Translations under genes and position numbers: made by a program
Notes under the pieces: generated by a model
Told to the model about the DNA's origin: nothing
The model's input: only the letters and a program-made list of their open reading frames with translations
Databases searched by the model: none
In this document: positions 16,454-26,535 of the stretch, in pieces
Numbering within the stretch: the first letter of the stretch is position 1
Layout of the letters: every line of letters starts with the position of its first letter
Source of the DNA: Alphaproteobacteria bacterium
GTDB lineage: Bacteria; Pseudomonadota; Alphaproteobacteria; UBA9655
Direction of reading: 5' to 3'
DNA: 36,898 bases
NCBI GenBank assembly: GCA_019746105.1
Contig: JAIESK010000003.1
Location: forward strand, 1-36,898

Positions 16454-17170
16454 CTATTCTTCAAGCTTGTTAAGATAGAGTTTTTTCAAGTTCTCATAGG
16501 TCGTTTTCATTTCTGGGTAGTAAGTTTTGATACGCTCATACACCGCATCTGCTTTAACTTTCTTATAGGTATGAGAGATAACGTTTCTATCCTTAAGCAT
16601 CTCAAGCCAAAGGGTTTCATTATCAAACCATTTCATCTGATAAGCCCCAGAAATAGCCTGCCGGGGTGATAAAACTTCCTTCCCTTCCATTTCTGCGAAA
16701 TTCGCAAAATTCTTCCAAAAGAGCTCTATGCAAAACTCAAAACGCTGAATTGTGCCATCCATAATAAATCGATGTTCATCCAGTGGAGCGTCTAGAATTT
16801 CCCTTAATCTCTCTAAGGCTTCACCTAAATCGGAAAAATTTTGCATCCATAAGGGGTCTGTCATATGATCGCCTTTCCTTTTAAAAGGCAAAACTCTATC
16901 TTCCTTTAGGCGGTGTTCGAAGGAGGATTTTTTTTCAATTTCATCCAATCGAACGCAGTCTATTTTCAATAAGGTATCAGCATTTTCAAGGATATCTAAA
17001 ACTTCTTGCCATTGTGAGGACGTAGCATGGGGAGAATCGATAACTAGATCTATGTCAGAACGTTCCTGATAGTCCCCTCGAGCACGGGACCCATAAACCC
17101 ATATCCTCTCAATAAAAGGAAGAGCTGTTAATTTTGGAAAAAACTCGTAATCTGTAACTTTCATCTTCAT
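16454..17170 (-). CDS. Nucleotidyltransferase-HEPN fusion protein (HI0073/HI0074 type)
   Basis: A 238-residue protein that joins two domains usually encoded by adjacent genes. Residues 1-100 are a minimal nucleotidyltransferase: YGSRARGDYQERSDIDLVID supplies G27-S28, D39 and D41, with D71 as the third acidic residue. Residues about 105-238 are a nucleotidyltransferase substrate-binding HEPN domain with the motif RNVISHTY (R195, H200, Y202), the complete RNxxxHxY form. A Met at 103 (DHMTDPLW) marks the probable ancestral start of the HEPN gene. It converges with the kinase-like gene across 9 bases. A toxin-antitoxin-like self-regulating pair is plausible, but activity is unproven. Confidence 0.82.
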   Translation of the reverse strand: MKMKVTDYEFFPKLTALPFIERIWVYGSRARGDYQERSDIDLVIDSPHATSSQWQEVLDILENADTLLKIDCVRLDEIEKKSSFEHRLKEDRVLPFKRKGDHMTDPLWMQNFSDLGEALERLREILDAPLDEHRFIMDGTIQRFEFCIELFWKNFANFAEMEGKEVLSPRQAISGAYQMKWFDNETLWLEMLKDRNVISHTYKKVKADAVYERIKTYYPEMKTTYENLKKLYLNKLEE

Positions 17171-17304
17171 AAAAAAAGTGTAACCTTTAATAATAGAGAC
17201 AGCAACAGATATACTCTTTGCAAAAATCCCCTTGACGCCTTTGTCTATAAAAATGACACTATATTCTACATATTTGAAAATACCGTGTTTGAATCATACT
17301 GGTT

Positions 17305-17365
17305 GTCATTCCCGCGAAAGCGGAAATCCAGGGAATGACTGGATCCCCGCCTACGCGGGGATGAC
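17305..17365. repeat. Dispersed palindromic repeat, well preserved copy
   Basis: GTCATTCCCGCGAAAGCGG at the left and CCCGCCTACGCGGGGATGAC at the right frame a centre with CCAGGGAATGACTGGATCC. Each arm folds on itself and the outer GTCAT/ATGAC ends pair with each other. This is the common proteobacterial intergenic palindrome. It sits between the fusion gene and nfeD, about 70 bases before the nfeD start. Confidence 0.85.
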
Positions 17366-17436
17366 ATTGAATAGGCATGAAATAAGGTATCTTCAGTCGA
17401 ATGGGTATATAAGATAAGGATAAAAAATGGGGAACC

Positions 17437-18753
17437 ATGCTTCATAAATTACTTACCGCTATTCTTGTCCTCTTTACCTTACAAGAGGCATCAGCCAAGC
17501 TGGCTATCCAATTAAACATCGATGGCGCCATTGGCCCGGCGACACAAGATTACATAAGAGAAGGGATCACTTATGCCCAGAAAAAAAAGGCAGATTTCAT
17601 TATTTTAAAAATGAATACCCCGGGAGGCCTCGACACCGCCATGCGCAACATCAATGCGAGTATTCTTGCCTCTCCCCTACCCTTCATCACCTATGTGGCT
17701 CCGGAAGGATCGCGCGCCGCAAGTGCTGGGGCCTATATTCTTTACGCCAGCCACATTGCGGCCATGGCGCCCTCAACTCATTTAGGAGCAGCAACACCTG
17801 TCTCAATCGAACCCCTTTCTATGGAAACACCAAAGGAAAAAGCTTCTAAAGAGCAAACGACCATGGAAAAGAAAAGCATTAACGATTCGACGGCTTATAT
17901 CAAAGGCTTGGCAAACCTCAGAGGCCGCAATGTGCAATGGGCCGAGAAAATGGTAACTGAATCCGCAAGCCTTCAATCCGATGAAGCGCTGCGCCTTAGG
18001 GTGATTGACGTTGTCGCCCCTAACACCTCTGACTTATTTCGGCAAATTAATGGCCGAAATGTCAGCGTTGAAAATCAATCGTATCGCATTGATTCTGAAG
18101 ATGTGAGTATTGAAAATTTTGAGTGGGACTGGCGCCTTAAATTTTTAGAAGTCATTACGGATCCCAGCATTGCCTATATTCTGCTGATGATTGGCATCTG
18201 GGGGCTTTTCTTTGAATTTGTAAACCCTGGCTTTATTCTGCCCGGCGTTATAGGTGGCATTTCTCTTTTAGTTGCCCTTTATGCCTTTCAACTTCTTCCT
18301 ATCGATTATACAGGCCTTGCTTTGATCATTCTGGGAATTCTCTTTATGGGCTCGGAACTTTTTGTAACAAGCTATGGCGTTTTAGGTATTGGCGGCGTAA
18401 TTGCCTTTGTGATCGGCTCTATCCTTTTATTCGACCAAAAGGACTACTCTCCCCCTTGGACGATTATTATTGGGGTGAGTGCCATCTCCCTTGGCTTCTT
18501 TTCAGGGGTGATCGGCTTTGCCGTAAAAGCTCGCAAGCGCAAAGTTGTCAGTGGAAAAGAAGCCTTGCCCAGCAGTATCGCCATTGCCCAAGAATCCTTT
18601 AAAACAAAAGGCTGGGTTCGAGTTGAGGGTGAGCTTTGGAAAGCACGAACAACAATTCCCTTGCAAAAGGGTGAAGAAGCTCAGATCATAAAGTGTGAAG
18701 GTTTAGAATTGACCGTAAGGCCATTAAAAGCGAGAGGACAAAAACATGTATGA
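17437..18753 (+). CDS. NfeD family membrane-bound serine protease (long form)
   Basis: A 438-residue long-form NfeD protein. After a signal peptide (cleavage near ASA-KL, residue 20) comes a ClpP/SppA-like protease domain with [11 protein letters not shown], the nucleophile in [10 protein letters not shown] and the Lys in WAEKMVTES forming a Ser-Lys dyad. Four or five transmembrane segments follow (about residues 240-370), then the soluble OB-fold NfeD tail ([14 protein letters not shown]). These proteases cleave the hydrophobic C-terminus of the partner slipin in studied homologues. It overlaps the slipin gene by 8 bases, the standard arrangement. Confidence 0.9.
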   Translation: MLHKLLTAILVLFTLQEASAKLAIQLNIDGAIGPATQDYIREGITYAQKKKADFIILKMNTPGGLDTAMRNINASILASPLPFITYVAPEGSRAASAGAYILYASHIAAMAPSTHLGAATPVSIEPLSMETPKEKASKEQTTMEKKSINDSTAYIKGLANLRGRNVQWAEKMVTESASLQSDEALRLRVIDVVAPNTSDLFRQINGRNVSVENQSYRIDSEDVSIENFEWDWRLKFLEVITDPSIAYILLMIGIWGLFFEFVNPGFILPGVIGGISLLVALYAFQLLPIDYTGLALIILGILFMGSELFVTSYGVLGIGGVIAFVIGSILLFDQKDYSPPWTIIIGVSAISLGFFSGVIGFAVKARKRKVVSGKEALPSSIAIAQESFKTKGWVRVEGELWKARTTIPLQKGEEAQIIKCEGLELTVRPLKARGQKHV

Positions 18754-19534
18754 GACACCAGGAGACTTCTCCAATCTTTTTGTGATTCTTGCCGCCGCCG
18801 GGGTTATCTTTTTTTTCATCCTCATCCGAAGCTTTCGTATCCTGTGGGAGTTTGAAAGGGGGGTTATCTTTACCCTGGGCCGTTTTTGGAAGGTCAAAGG
18901 GCCCGGTCTTATCCTGGTAATTCCTTTCATTCAAAAAATGATGCGTGTTGATTTGCGCGTGGTTGTTTTTGATATTCCCACTCAAGAAGTCATCTCGCGT
19001 GACAACGTTTCCCTACAAGTCAATGCTGTCCTCTATTTCCGAGTTATGGATCCGCAAAAGGCCACGATCAACGTTGAAGATTATTTTGAGGCCACAAGTC
19101 AGTTGGCCCAAACCACTTTGCGTTCGGTCTTAGGTCAACATGAATTGGACGTTATCTTGGCAGAGCGGGAAAAGCTAAATGAATCTCTGCAAGCTATTTT
19201 AGATGAGCAAACAGAAGCCTGGGGAATTAAGGTCACCAATGTTGAAGTGAAACAAGTTGATCTAAATGAGAGTATGATTCGAGCCATCGCAAAGCAGGCG
19301 GAAGCAGAGCGGGACCGCCGTGCTAAAGTCATCCATGCTGAAGGAGAACTGCAGGCTTCAACAAAGTTATTACAAGCAGCGGAAGTCCTTGCCCAACAAC
19401 CTCAATCTCTTACATTACGCTACCTACAAACCTTAGGGTCCATTGCAGAGGAAAAGAACTCGACCATTGTATTCCCTCTTCCTATCGAACTCATGCCTAT
19501 CATGGAGAGTATAACGAAGGGGAAGAAAAAGTAA
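18746..19534 (+). CDS. Slipin/stomatin-like SPFH membrane protein
   Basis: A 262-residue SPFH protein. One N-terminal hydrophobic segment (residues about 10-28) is followed by [14 protein letters not shown], then the SPFH core ([44 protein letters not shown]) and a coiled coil rich in Ala/Glu ([21 protein letters not shown]). It ends with a hydrophobic segment that would be the site cut by the NfeD protease. Role: organising membrane microdomains and membrane-protein quality control. Start ATG 18746 lies within the end of nfeD (coupled translation). Confidence 0.92.
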   Translation: MYETPGDFSNLFVILAAAGVIFFFILIRSFRILWEFERGVIFTLGRFWKVKGPGLILVIPFIQKMMRVDLRVVVFDIPTQEVISRDNVSLQVNAVLYFRVMDPQKATINVEDYFEATSQLAQTTLRSVLGQHELDVILAEREKLNESLQAILDEQTEAWGIKVTNVEVKQVDLNESMIRAIAKQAEAERDRRAKVIHAEGELQASTKLLQAAEVLAQQPQSLTLRYLQTLGSIAEEKNSTIVFPLPIELMPIMESITKGKKK

Positions 19535-19736
19535 TCAGAGGTTCCGTGAACAAGATTTAAGAGCAAAGGAAGGGGTTATCTTATGAGTGATATCCCCACA
19601 ACATTCACCTAGATTGTCATCACCGCATAGCCTCCTTTTGTGGCGAGTTTCATCCAAAACGTCCTTGAGTCATTTTGTACTTATAGAATTTCAGACTAAA
19701 CTGGTTAAGTTTGAAAACTAAAAGAATCCATCTGGC

Positions 19737-19905
19737 TTAAAGATGATTTTTTACTCGCATTTGATTATATGCCTCGATCTCACTAAGGGGCTATAAGAGG
19801 TCAATGAGTGTGCTGATACCACACGATTGTAGAAAGCAATGAGCTCCATGAAAATATGTCATAGAGCTCATTCGTTCTTTCAGGATTCTATTGTTATCTT
19901 CTCTG
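19737..19905 (-). pseudogene. Decayed C-terminal remnant of an IS3-type transposase
   Basis: Read on the minus strand with two stops and one frameshift, the segment gives IES*KNE, then MELIAFYNRV..AHSLTSYSP and, after a shift, EIEAYNQ before a stop. This follows the C-terminal plan of IS3-family integrase-domain transposases (ESF..LKNE, then E.I.FYN..R.HS.L.Y.SP..FE). The rest of the 19535-19922 gap has no recognisable gene or inverted repeats, so only this scrap remains. The plus-strand reading across it has no support. Confidence 0.4.
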
Positions 19906-19922
19906 GTACACGGGTTTTGAAT

Positions 19923-21854
19923 TTATTCGCTATAAGTAAATCCACAATCAATAAGAAATTTACGAAGAGAGCTTATACGACCACCATCAAGTTCTCCATT
20001 ATGCTTATCGTGGAGATGGATAGATGTTTCGTGATCTCTAAATGAAAAGTGAATACGAGACCCTGCTGCACCCTTGTCAATTTTTATCCCCAGAATATTG
20101 AAAAAGGTCTCTATACGCCTAAACCGCAATCCCTTTAAACAAGATATCGGACTCTCCATCAAATAATAAAAGAATGATTCTAATTTTTGTGGAACCTTAT
20201 GAGATGAGCATCTAGAAGGCCCTACTGTCTTAAGTCCCTGTAAGCTTATAGCGAGACTTGCTGCCGCTTCTTGAGTTTGTTCGAGCAAATCATGATTCTT
20301 TGCAAGCTGTGATTTAAGTCTTATCGCTTTTTGAAAAATCATAAATGCGTTATTCTTAGAATAGCTTGTATTAATAATATCTGTAAGCCACTGATCAACA
20401 AAAGAGATATTTTCGGACACACTTTCACGCGTTTCTGCCTCACAAGAACTGCTGGAAGCATCGCAAAAGCCAGAAGCAACCGAAGGACTTGCAGTACTTG
20501 AAGAACTGGAAGACATGTTGCTTTCTATCTCACAAGCATTTCTCTCAACCACGAGATCATCATGAGATCTTTCTGAATGGCCCAGAGCTGTTACAGCTTC
20601 TCCAATATTTTCAGGCGTTTCTGCATCACAAGAGCGAGAAGCAGCTGAAGAACTAGAAGACGTTCTACTTGCTGCCTCATAAGCACGTTCCTCAGTATTT
20701 TCTGCCGTTAAGAGAGAGCTACTCATATTACCTAATGTTGCTGAGATCCTTCCTTTTTGAGATTTTTTAAATCCTTTCTTTCTTGCTTTTTTTTTCTTTC
20801 CATGTTGATTTTTTCTTGTGGACATCTTAGCTGTAGAGGGATGAGGGATTAATAATTCTCTCCAGGCAAGTTCTTCTTCTTCTTCTAATATTTTATTAAG
20901 ATGCTCTAAGCTTCTTATTTGTTCTTCAGCTGATAAAGAAATTTCTTCTTCAGTTGATTCTATTGAAAACTTTTCAGAAAAGGGATTAGAAGCAAACGTA
21001 TAGGTAGGATCAATAAAATGTCGAGCCCGTACTATTCGCCTAAGCTCATCTAGTTCTTTATGATTTATCCCTTCAAGAGAGTAATCTTTATAAACTGCCA
21101 TAGGAGCGTATAATCCTTTAGGAAAGCGATTGATAGTTTCATTGGCATAACGTAATAGCATTTTTATGGTTAATATATTTCCTTCTATTGCTTCTTGAAG
21201 ATGCTCCTTATAAATAGGAGGTAAACTTAGCTTCTCTACGTCTATTTTATTCAATTTACTAAGAGTACAAATCGCTTTTCTTTTTGTACTTAAAGCATAA
21301 TCTTTTGCATTAAAATAGACAGCCAATCGAATCTCCTTGAGTTTAGCATCATAACCACTCTCCACAGTTAAATGCTCGGCTATATCTTTATCAATTGAAG
21401 TCAAATAGTTAGGGAAAAAATTAGCAATTTCTATACATTTCTTAAGATCTTCAGCATAAGTTGATTTTGGGAAGCATTTCATGTGAGCATATAATTTTTC
21501 TATAATTCCTAATGATCTAGAATAATGGTATGAAATCATTGTGCTTAGATCAGCGCTACTTTCACAGGAAGTAAGTTGTTCCCCACGGTTTAAAAAATTT
21601 CTTAATTCGAGTTCCATCACCACCTTAATGGAAGCAAAAGAGAGTTTGACATCATCAATATCTTTTTGTGAAGGCCTTCCTTTTGCAAGATAGGCTCTAG
21701 GGTCTTTGTCTAGTAAAGTAGTTTTTTCTTTTTCTATGGTGCGTAGCATAGAAACTCTAGATCCCAACTCTTGCAAAAACTCCTGCCCTATTCCTGCAAA
21801 GCAAGATGAGACAGAACAATGAAGAAGAAAAAAACTCTTAAAGATGATTTTCAT
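19923..21854 (-). CDS. Secreted 643-aa protein with basic cluster and HicA-like C-terminal domain
   Basis: The ATG at 21854 follows GAGG at 8 bases. Residues 1-20 are a signal peptide (cleavage near SCFA-G). Residues 21-330 are helical and unrecognised. A strongly basic cluster (KKKKARKKGFKKSQKGR, about 349-366) precedes a Ser-rich, twice-repeated linker (SSSSSxAS...C(D/E)AET), roughly 380-480. The last 90 residues (about 553-643) contain KLESFFYYLMESP, GLRFRRIETFFNILG, GSRIHFSF, SIHLHDKHN, and GRISSLRKFLIDCGFT. This matches the HicA-type subfamily consensus as I remember it (helix 'F..P..gl.wr.iE.l...LGa', 'GSRv', 'HrPH', 'G.v..iR.fL...Gv'). The plan equals that of the 3373-5160 protein. An exported nucleic-acid-binding or RNase-like effector is inference. 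Confidence 0.8.
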   Translation of the reverse strand: MKIIFKSFFLLHCSVSSCFAGIGQEFLQELGSRVSMLRTIEKEKTTLLDKDPRAYLAKGRPSQKDIDDVKLSFASIKVVMELELRNFLNRGEQLTSCESSADLSTMISYHYSRSLGIIEKLYAHMKCFPKSTYAEDLKKCIEIANFFPNYLTSIDKDIAEHLTVESGYDAKLKEIRLAVYFNAKDYALSTKRKAICTLSKLNKIDVEKLSLPPIYKEHLQEAIEGNILTIKMLLRYANETINRFPKGLYAPMAVYKDYSLEGINHKELDELRRIVRARHFIDPTYTFASNPFSEKFSIESTEEEISLSAEEQIRSLEHLNKILEEEEELAWRELLIPHPSTAKMSTRKNQHGKKKKARKKGFKKSQKGRISATLGNMSSSLLTAENTEERAYEAASRTSSSSSAASRSCDAETPENIGEAVTALGHSERSHDDLVVERNACEIESNMSSSSSSTASPSVASGFCDASSSSCEAETRESVSENISFVDQWLTDIINTSYSKNNAFMIFQKAIRLKSQLAKNHDLLEQTQEAAASLAISLQGLKTVGPSRCSSHKVPQKLESFFYYLMESPISCLKGLRFRRIETFFNILGIKIDKGAAGSRIHFSFRDHETSIHLHDKHNGELDGGRISSLRKFLIDCGFTYSE

Positions 21855-22043
21855 TTTAAAACCTCATTAAAAAATAATATATCAACTACATCCATATAAT
21901 AAATATATTTTTTCTTTTCAATATTTAAAATGTAATAAACAAAAAAATGTTAGATCAGCTATCTTTAAAAATCTAGTTGTCATACTAATCTTTAATCACG
22001 GACTTAATCCAGGATCATTTTCATATTTTCTTGAGAAATTAAA

Positions 22044-22139
22044 TGGATCCCACTGTCAAGCAGCGGGACGTCAAATAGGTAGGAAAACCTCACTTTACAT
22101 TGACGCCTCGCGGATTTATCGCAAGGTCCACGGGAATGA
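22044..22139. repeat. Two degenerate dispersed palindromic repeat units
   Basis: tggatcccactgtcaagcag followed by cgggacgtca is a decayed GGATCCCGCGNNCAAG-type unit, and ttgacgcctcgcggatttat followed by cgcaaggtccacgggaatga is a second, inverted unit. They fill most of the gap between rph and the 19923-21854 gene; AT-rich sequence makes up the rest of 21855-22151. Confidence 0.55.
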
Positions 22140-22151
22140 AATTAGAAAATC

Positions 22152-22868
22152 TTAAATTCCCAGAGCCTTGCGCTGCAAATTTGTGATTTCTTCAATGCCG
22201 TTGCGAGCTAAAGCCATCATTTCGAGAAGAGCCTTCTCTTCAAAGGGAGATTCTTCCGCCGTTGTTTGTACTTCAATAATCGCGCCCGTATCGGTGAGAA
22301 CAAAGTTGGCATCCGCTTGGGCGGTACTATCTTCACTATAGTCTAAATCAAGAACCGACACTCCATTCACGATTCCGCAGGAAACCGCCGCGACTTGGTG
22401 AGATAAGGGAAGAGTTTCAATCTTTCCTTCCTCAACAAGGGTTTGAAGCGCCCGATAAAGGGCTACATAAGCCCCAGAGATGGCCGCTGTACGCGTACCG
22501 CCATCAGCTTGGAGAACATCACAGTCAATTGTAATCTGCCGCTCTCCCAAGGCTTTTAAATCCACCACAGAACGTAAAGCTCGCCCAATGAGGCGCTGAA
22601 TCTCTTGGGTACGGCCGGTTTGTTTTCCGCGTGCGGCTTCCCGATCCACCCGCGAGTGGGTTGAGCGAGGCAGCATGCCATATTCAGCGGTAATCCAGCC
22701 CGTTCCTTTGTTTCTTAAAAAAGGAGGAACTCTTTCTTCAACAGAGGCCGTACACAGCACATGGGTATCCCCAAATTTTGTCAGGCAAGATCCCTCAGCA
22801 TGCTTTGTAAATCCAACTTCAAATGAGATGGAACGAAGTTGATCAGGACGGCGGCTGGAGTGGCGCAT
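22152..22868 (-). CDS. rph: RNase PH
   Basis: A 238-residue phosphorolytic 3'-5' exoribonuclease that trims tRNA 3' ends. Hallmarks are [33 protein letters not shown] at the start region, the arginine-rich loop [22 protein letters not shown], the phosphate-site region [19 protein letters not shown] and the C-terminal [15 protein letters not shown]. Length is normal. GGAGG lies 6 bases before the ATG. It is divergent from hrcA across about 70 bases, an arrangement typical of alphaproteobacteria. Confidence 0.96.
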   Translation of the reverse strand: MRHSSRRPDQLRSISFEVGFTKHAEGSCLTKFGDTHVLCTASVEERVPPFLRNKGTGWITAEYGMLPRSTHSRVDREAARGKQTGRTQEIQRLIGRALRSVVDLKALGERQITIDCDVLQADGGTRTAAISGAYVALYRALQTLVEEGKIETLPLSHQVAAVSCGIVNGVSVLDLDYSEDSTAQADANFVLTDTGAIIEVQTTAEESPFEEKALLEMMALARNGIEEITNLQRKALGI

Positions 22869-22938
22869 AAAAAACCTCCTTCAAGAGATTGACGTAAGCT
22901 TCTCTCATTACTACATTTCAGATAAGGTGAAAAGAGTT

Positions 22939-23979
22939 ATGACAAAATTAGAAGAATTAGATAAAAGATCTCGTGAAGTTTTCCGCCATATTGTGGACGC
23001 TTATGTGGAAACAGGAGAGCCTGTCGGATCTAAATCCCTTTCAGGGCGTCTCGATAAGTCTCTATCACCCGCTACAATCCGCAGTGTTATGGCTGATTTA
23101 GAAGCCAATGGTCTTTTGTATGCGCCTCATACCTCAGCAGGACGTCTTCCCACAGAAGCCGGTCTTCGTCTTTTCGTTCATGGTATTTTAGAAATTGGCG
23201 ACATTGCTCCTCAGGAGCAACAAGAGATTGATCAGCTTTGCAAATCAATAGGCAAAAATCGTGCTGATGTCTTAGAGGATGCCACCAAAGCACTTTGTGG
23301 TCTTAGCCGCTGTGCGGGAATTGTTTTAGCTCCAAAATCCGAATCCATTTTAAAGCATGTTGAATTCATGAATTTAAGCCCTGGCAGGGTTCTTGTGATT
23401 TTGATCACGGAAGATGGTTTGGTTGAAAACCGCATTATTGAGGTGCCTTCTGGCATTCCTCCCTCAAGTCTTATTGAAGCTGGGAATTATTTGAACAGTC
23501 GTCTTGCAGGAAAGACCCTTCATGAGGCTAAAGCTAAAATTTTGGGTGAACTTGAAGAAAACCGTTCCCAACTGAATCTCCTTTCTGCCGATGTCGTCGA
23601 AAAGGGGTTAGCTATTTGGGCTGGCAAAGGAACAGCCACCTCCCTTATTGTCCGCGGTCAATCAAATCTTCTCCAAGACGTACGCCATATGGATGAACTG
23701 AATCGTATTCGAACCCTTTTTGATGCTCTTGATACTCAAGAGGAGCTTGTGGAATTACTAGATGCTGCCATTGCGGCTCAAGGGGTTCAGATATTTATCG
23801 GCTCTGAAAACGACCTGTTTTCTCTTTCGGGATGTTCTCTGATTGTGTCCCCCTATTCAGCAGATCAGGGTCGAGTTGTGGGGGCTATTGGTGTCATAGG
23901 ACCTGCGCGCTTAAATTATAGTCGCATTATTCCTATGGTTGATTATACTGCAAAATTAATTAGCAAAACGATAGGTTAG
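22939..23979 (+). CDS. hrcA: HrcA heat-shock transcription repressor
   Basis: I choose ATG 22939 (AAAAGAG 5 bases before it) over an in-frame GTG at 22927 that has no good binding site; this gives 346 residues. The N-terminal winged helix reads VDAYVETGEPVGSKSL, then LSPATIRSVMADLEANGLL and HTSAGRLPTEAGLR. The GAF-like dimerisation half follows. In other bacteria HrcA binds CIRCE inverted repeats and represses groESL and sometimes dnaK. I see no CIRCE (TTAGCACTC-N9-GAGTGCTAA) before hrcA, grpE, dnaK or dnaJ, so its targets must lie outside the window. grpE begins 3 bases after the stop. Confidence 0.95.
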   Translation: MTKLEELDKRSREVFRHIVDAYVETGEPVGSKSLSGRLDKSLSPATIRSVMADLEANGLLYAPHTSAGRLPTEAGLRLFVHGILEIGDIAPQEQQEIDQLCKSIGKNRADVLEDATKALCGLSRCAGIVLAPKSESILKHVEFMNLSPGRVLVILITEDGLVENRIIEVPSGIPPSSLIEAGNYLNSRLAGKTLHEAKAKILGELEENRSQLNLLSADVVEKGLAIWAGKGTATSLIVRGQSNLLQDVRHMDELNRIRTLFDALDTQEELVELLDAAIAAQGVQIFIGSENDLFSLSGCSLIVSPYSADQGRVVGAIGVIGPARLNYSRIIPMVDYTAKLISKTIG

Positions 23980-23982
23980 AAG

Positions 23983-24552
23983 ATGACGAAACATAAAGAA
24001 CCTCCTGTGGATGAAGAAATCCTCCCTCCTGAAGAGGAAGGCAAAGAAGAAATCGACCAGCAAACTGAGGTAGATCAACTCAAGGATCAACTTTTAAGAA
24101 CCGTTGCCGAACTTGAAAATTATCGCAAACGGGCTGAAAGAGAGCGGGAAGAAACTGCAAAATATGCTATCACTGGCTTTGCGCGAGAACTTTTGAGCGT
24201 TGCTGATAATCTGAGAAGGGCTCTTGAGAGCGTTCCTGAAAAACACGATGAGCCAGAAAAGCTTCTGGAAAGCCTTATGGAAGGTGTTGAAATCACGGAA
24301 AAGGAACTTCTTTCTGCTTTTAAAAAGCATGCCATCGAGAAAATTGATCCCCTAGGTCAGCCATTTGACCACCACTTACATCAAGCCATGTTCGAGCAAG
24401 AAGATCCAGATCAACCCGTTGGAACTGTCATTCACGTCATGCAAGTGGGGTATCAAATCCACGGCCGACTCCTGCGCCCTGCCCTTGTCGGCGTTGTTAA
24501 AGGAAAAAAATCGGACACCACATTGACACCATCTGAGCCTCTTCCTACATAA
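23983..24552 (+). CDS. grpE: GrpE nucleotide exchange factor
   Basis: A 189-residue GrpE: an acidic N-terminal tail, a long helix (ELENYRKRAEREREETAKYAI), the four-helix centre (ELLSVADNLRRALESV) and the C-terminal beta domain (HHLHQAMFEQEDPDQPVGTVIHVMQVGYQIHGRLLRPALVGV, hallmark GY.ihgRllRPA.V.V). It exchanges ADP for ATP on DnaK. It lies in an operon with hrcA (3-base gap) and dnaK (41-base gap). Confidence 0.96.
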   Translation: MTKHKEPPVDEEILPPEEEGKEEIDQQTEVDQLKDQLLRTVAELENYRKRAEREREETAKYAITGFARELLSVADNLRRALESVPEKHDEPEKLLESLMEGVEITEKELLSAFKKHAIEKIDPLGQPFDHHLHQAMFEQEDPDQPVGTVIHVMQVGYQIHGRLLRPALVGVVKGKKSDTTLTPSEPLPT

Positions 24553-24593
24553 GAAGAAGAGTCAATTTTACATTAAAATAGAAAGAGGAAAAA

Positions 24594-26525
24594 ATGAGTA
24601 AAGTTATTGGAATTGATCTTGGTACCACCAACTCCTGCGTTGCTATTATGGATGGAAAGGAAGCCCGCGTTATCGAAAATGCGGAAGGTGCACGCACCAC
24701 ACCATCGATGGTTGCGTTTACGAACACATGCGAGCGTCTCGTCGGACAAGCCGCAAAACGTCAAGGCGTCACCAACCCTGAAAACACTTTGTTTGCTATC
24801 AAACGTCTTATTGGACGTCGTTATGACGATCCCATGACCAAGAAAGATAAGGAACTTGTTCCTTATAAAATTATTGAAGGTGCAAATGGAGATGCCTGGG
24901 TTGAAGCTGAAGGCAAAAAATACAGCCCTAGCGAAGTCAGTGCCTTTATTCTCCAAAAAATGAAAGAAACTGCAGAAAGCTTTTTAGGGGAAAAAGTAAC
25001 CCAAGCGGTCATCACCGTTCCTGCTTATTTCAACGACTCCCAACGCCAAGCTACAAAAGATGCGGGCAAAATTGCTGGCCTTGAAGTCCTCCGTATTATT
25101 AACGAACCTACGGCTGCAGCCCTCGCTTATGGCCTTGACAAAAAAGCCGGAGAAACCATTGCTGTCTATGACCTTGGAGGTGGTACCTTTGATATCTCCA
25201 TCTTAGAAATCGGTGATGGCGTTTTTGAAGTTAAGTCAACAAACGGCGATACCTTCTTGGGAGGTGAAGATTTTGACCAACGCATCATTGAATATCTTGC
25301 TGAGGAATTCAAAAAGGAACAAGGCATTGACTTGCGTAAGGACAAGTTAGCTCTTCAACGGTTAAAGGAAGCTGCGGAAAAGGCAAAAATTGAACTTTCT
25401 AGTGCTATGCAAACGGATGTAAACCTTCCCTTTATCACTGCTGATGCCTCTGGCCCAAAGCACTTAAACGTTAAATTAACCCGAGCAAAGCTTGAAAGCC
25501 TTGTGGAAGATTTAATTGAACGGACCATTAAACCTTGCGCAGCTGCTCTTGAAGATGCGGGTGTAAAGGCCGGTCAAATTGATGAAGTTATTTTGGTTGG
25601 CGGTATGACACGCATGCCAAAAATCATTGAAACCGTTAAGAAATTCTTTGGAAAAGAACCCCACCGCGGAGTGAATCCTGATGAAGTTGTGGCTTTAGGT
25701 GCTGCGATCCAGGGCGGCGTTTTGCGTGGAGACGTTAAAGACGTTCTTTTGCTCGACGTTACTCCCCTCTCCCTCGGTATTGAGACCTTGGGTGGTGTCT
25801 TTACGCGCCTCATTGACCGCAATACCACTATCCCGACCAAGAAGGCTCAAACTTTCTCAACTGCGGAAGATAACCAAACGGCTGTTACCATCCGTGTTTT
25901 TCAAGGTGAACGTGAAATGGCAGCCGACAACAAGCTCTTAGGTCAATTTGACCTGATGGGGCTCCCAGCAGCTCCCCGTGGCATGCCTCAAATTGAAGTT
26001 GCTTTTGACATTGACGCCAACGGCATTGTTCACGTCTCGGCCAAGGATAAAGCCACTGGTAAGGAGCAGCAAATTCGCATTGAAGCGTCTGGAGGTCTTT
26101 CTGAAGCTGACATCGAAAAGATGGTCAAAGATGCTGAAGCTCACGCCAGTGAGGATAAAGAACGCAGGGCTCTTGTTGAGCTTCGTAACCATGCGGAAGC
26201 CCTCATCCACACCACTGAAAAAACACTTAGTGAAAATGCGGATAAAGTAGGCGCTACGGATCGCGAGAAAATTGAAGAGGCCATCAAGGCATTGCGTGAA
26301 TCTTTAGATTCTCCTGAAAAGGCAGTTATTGAAGAGAAAATGAATGCGTTAACACAAGCCTCCATGTCCCTTGGAGAAGCTCTTTATAAGGCCAGCCAAG
26401 AAGGAAGTACAGAAGATACATCCTCTGAAATTCCTGAATCTGACGTTGTGAATAAGGAAGATATTGTTGACGTCGATTTTGAAGAAGTTGATTCAGATAA
26501 AAAAGACGATGATCAGAAAAAGTAA
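24594..26525 (+). CDS. dnaK: DnaK (Hsp70) chaperone
   Basis: A 643-residue DnaK with [15 protein letters not shown], the phosphate-2 motif [27 protein letters not shown], and the substrate-binding domain ([17 protein letters not shown]). The C-terminal lid ends in an acidic tail ([14 protein letters not shown]) as in proteobacterial DnaK. GAAAGAGGAAAAA before the ATG is a strong ribosome binding site. Central folding chaperone working with GrpE and DnaJ from neighbouring genes. Confidence 0.98.
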   Translation: MSKVIGIDLGTTNSCVAIMDGKEARVIENAEGARTTPSMVAFTNTCERLVGQAAKRQGVTNPENTLFAIKRLIGRRYDDPMTKKDKELVPYKIIEGANGDAWVEAEGKKYSPSEVSAFILQKMKETAESFLGEKVTQAVITVPAYFNDSQRQATKDAGKIAGLEVLRIINEPTAAALAYGLDKKAGETIAVYDLGGGTFDISILEIGDGVFEVKSTNGDTFLGGEDFDQRIIEYLAEEFKKEQGIDLRKDKLALQRLKEAAEKAKIELSSAMQTDVNLPFITADASGPKHLNVKLTRAKLESLVEDLIERTIKPCAAALEDAGVKAGQIDEVILVGGMTRMPKIIETVKKFFGKEPHRGVNPDEVVALGAAIQGGVLRGDVKDVLLLDVTPLSLGIETLGGVFTRLIDRNTTIPTKKAQTFSTAEDNQTAVTIRVFQGEREMAADNKLLGQFDLMGLPAAPRGMPQIEVAFDIDANGIVHVSAKDKATGKEQQIRIEASGGLSEADIEKMVKDAEAHASEDKERRALVELRNHAEALIHTTEKTLSENADKVGATDREKIEEAIKALRESLDSPEKAVIEEKMNALTQASMSLGEALYKASQEGSTEDTSSEIPESDVVNKEDIVDVDFEEVDSDKKDDDQKK

Positions 26526-26535
26526 GCGACTTTCT

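Noticed and set aside
19839-20045. 68-codon plus-strand frame
   Set aside because: It overlaps the 3' end of the 19923-21854 gene and the transposase remnant, without ribosome binding site or motifs.
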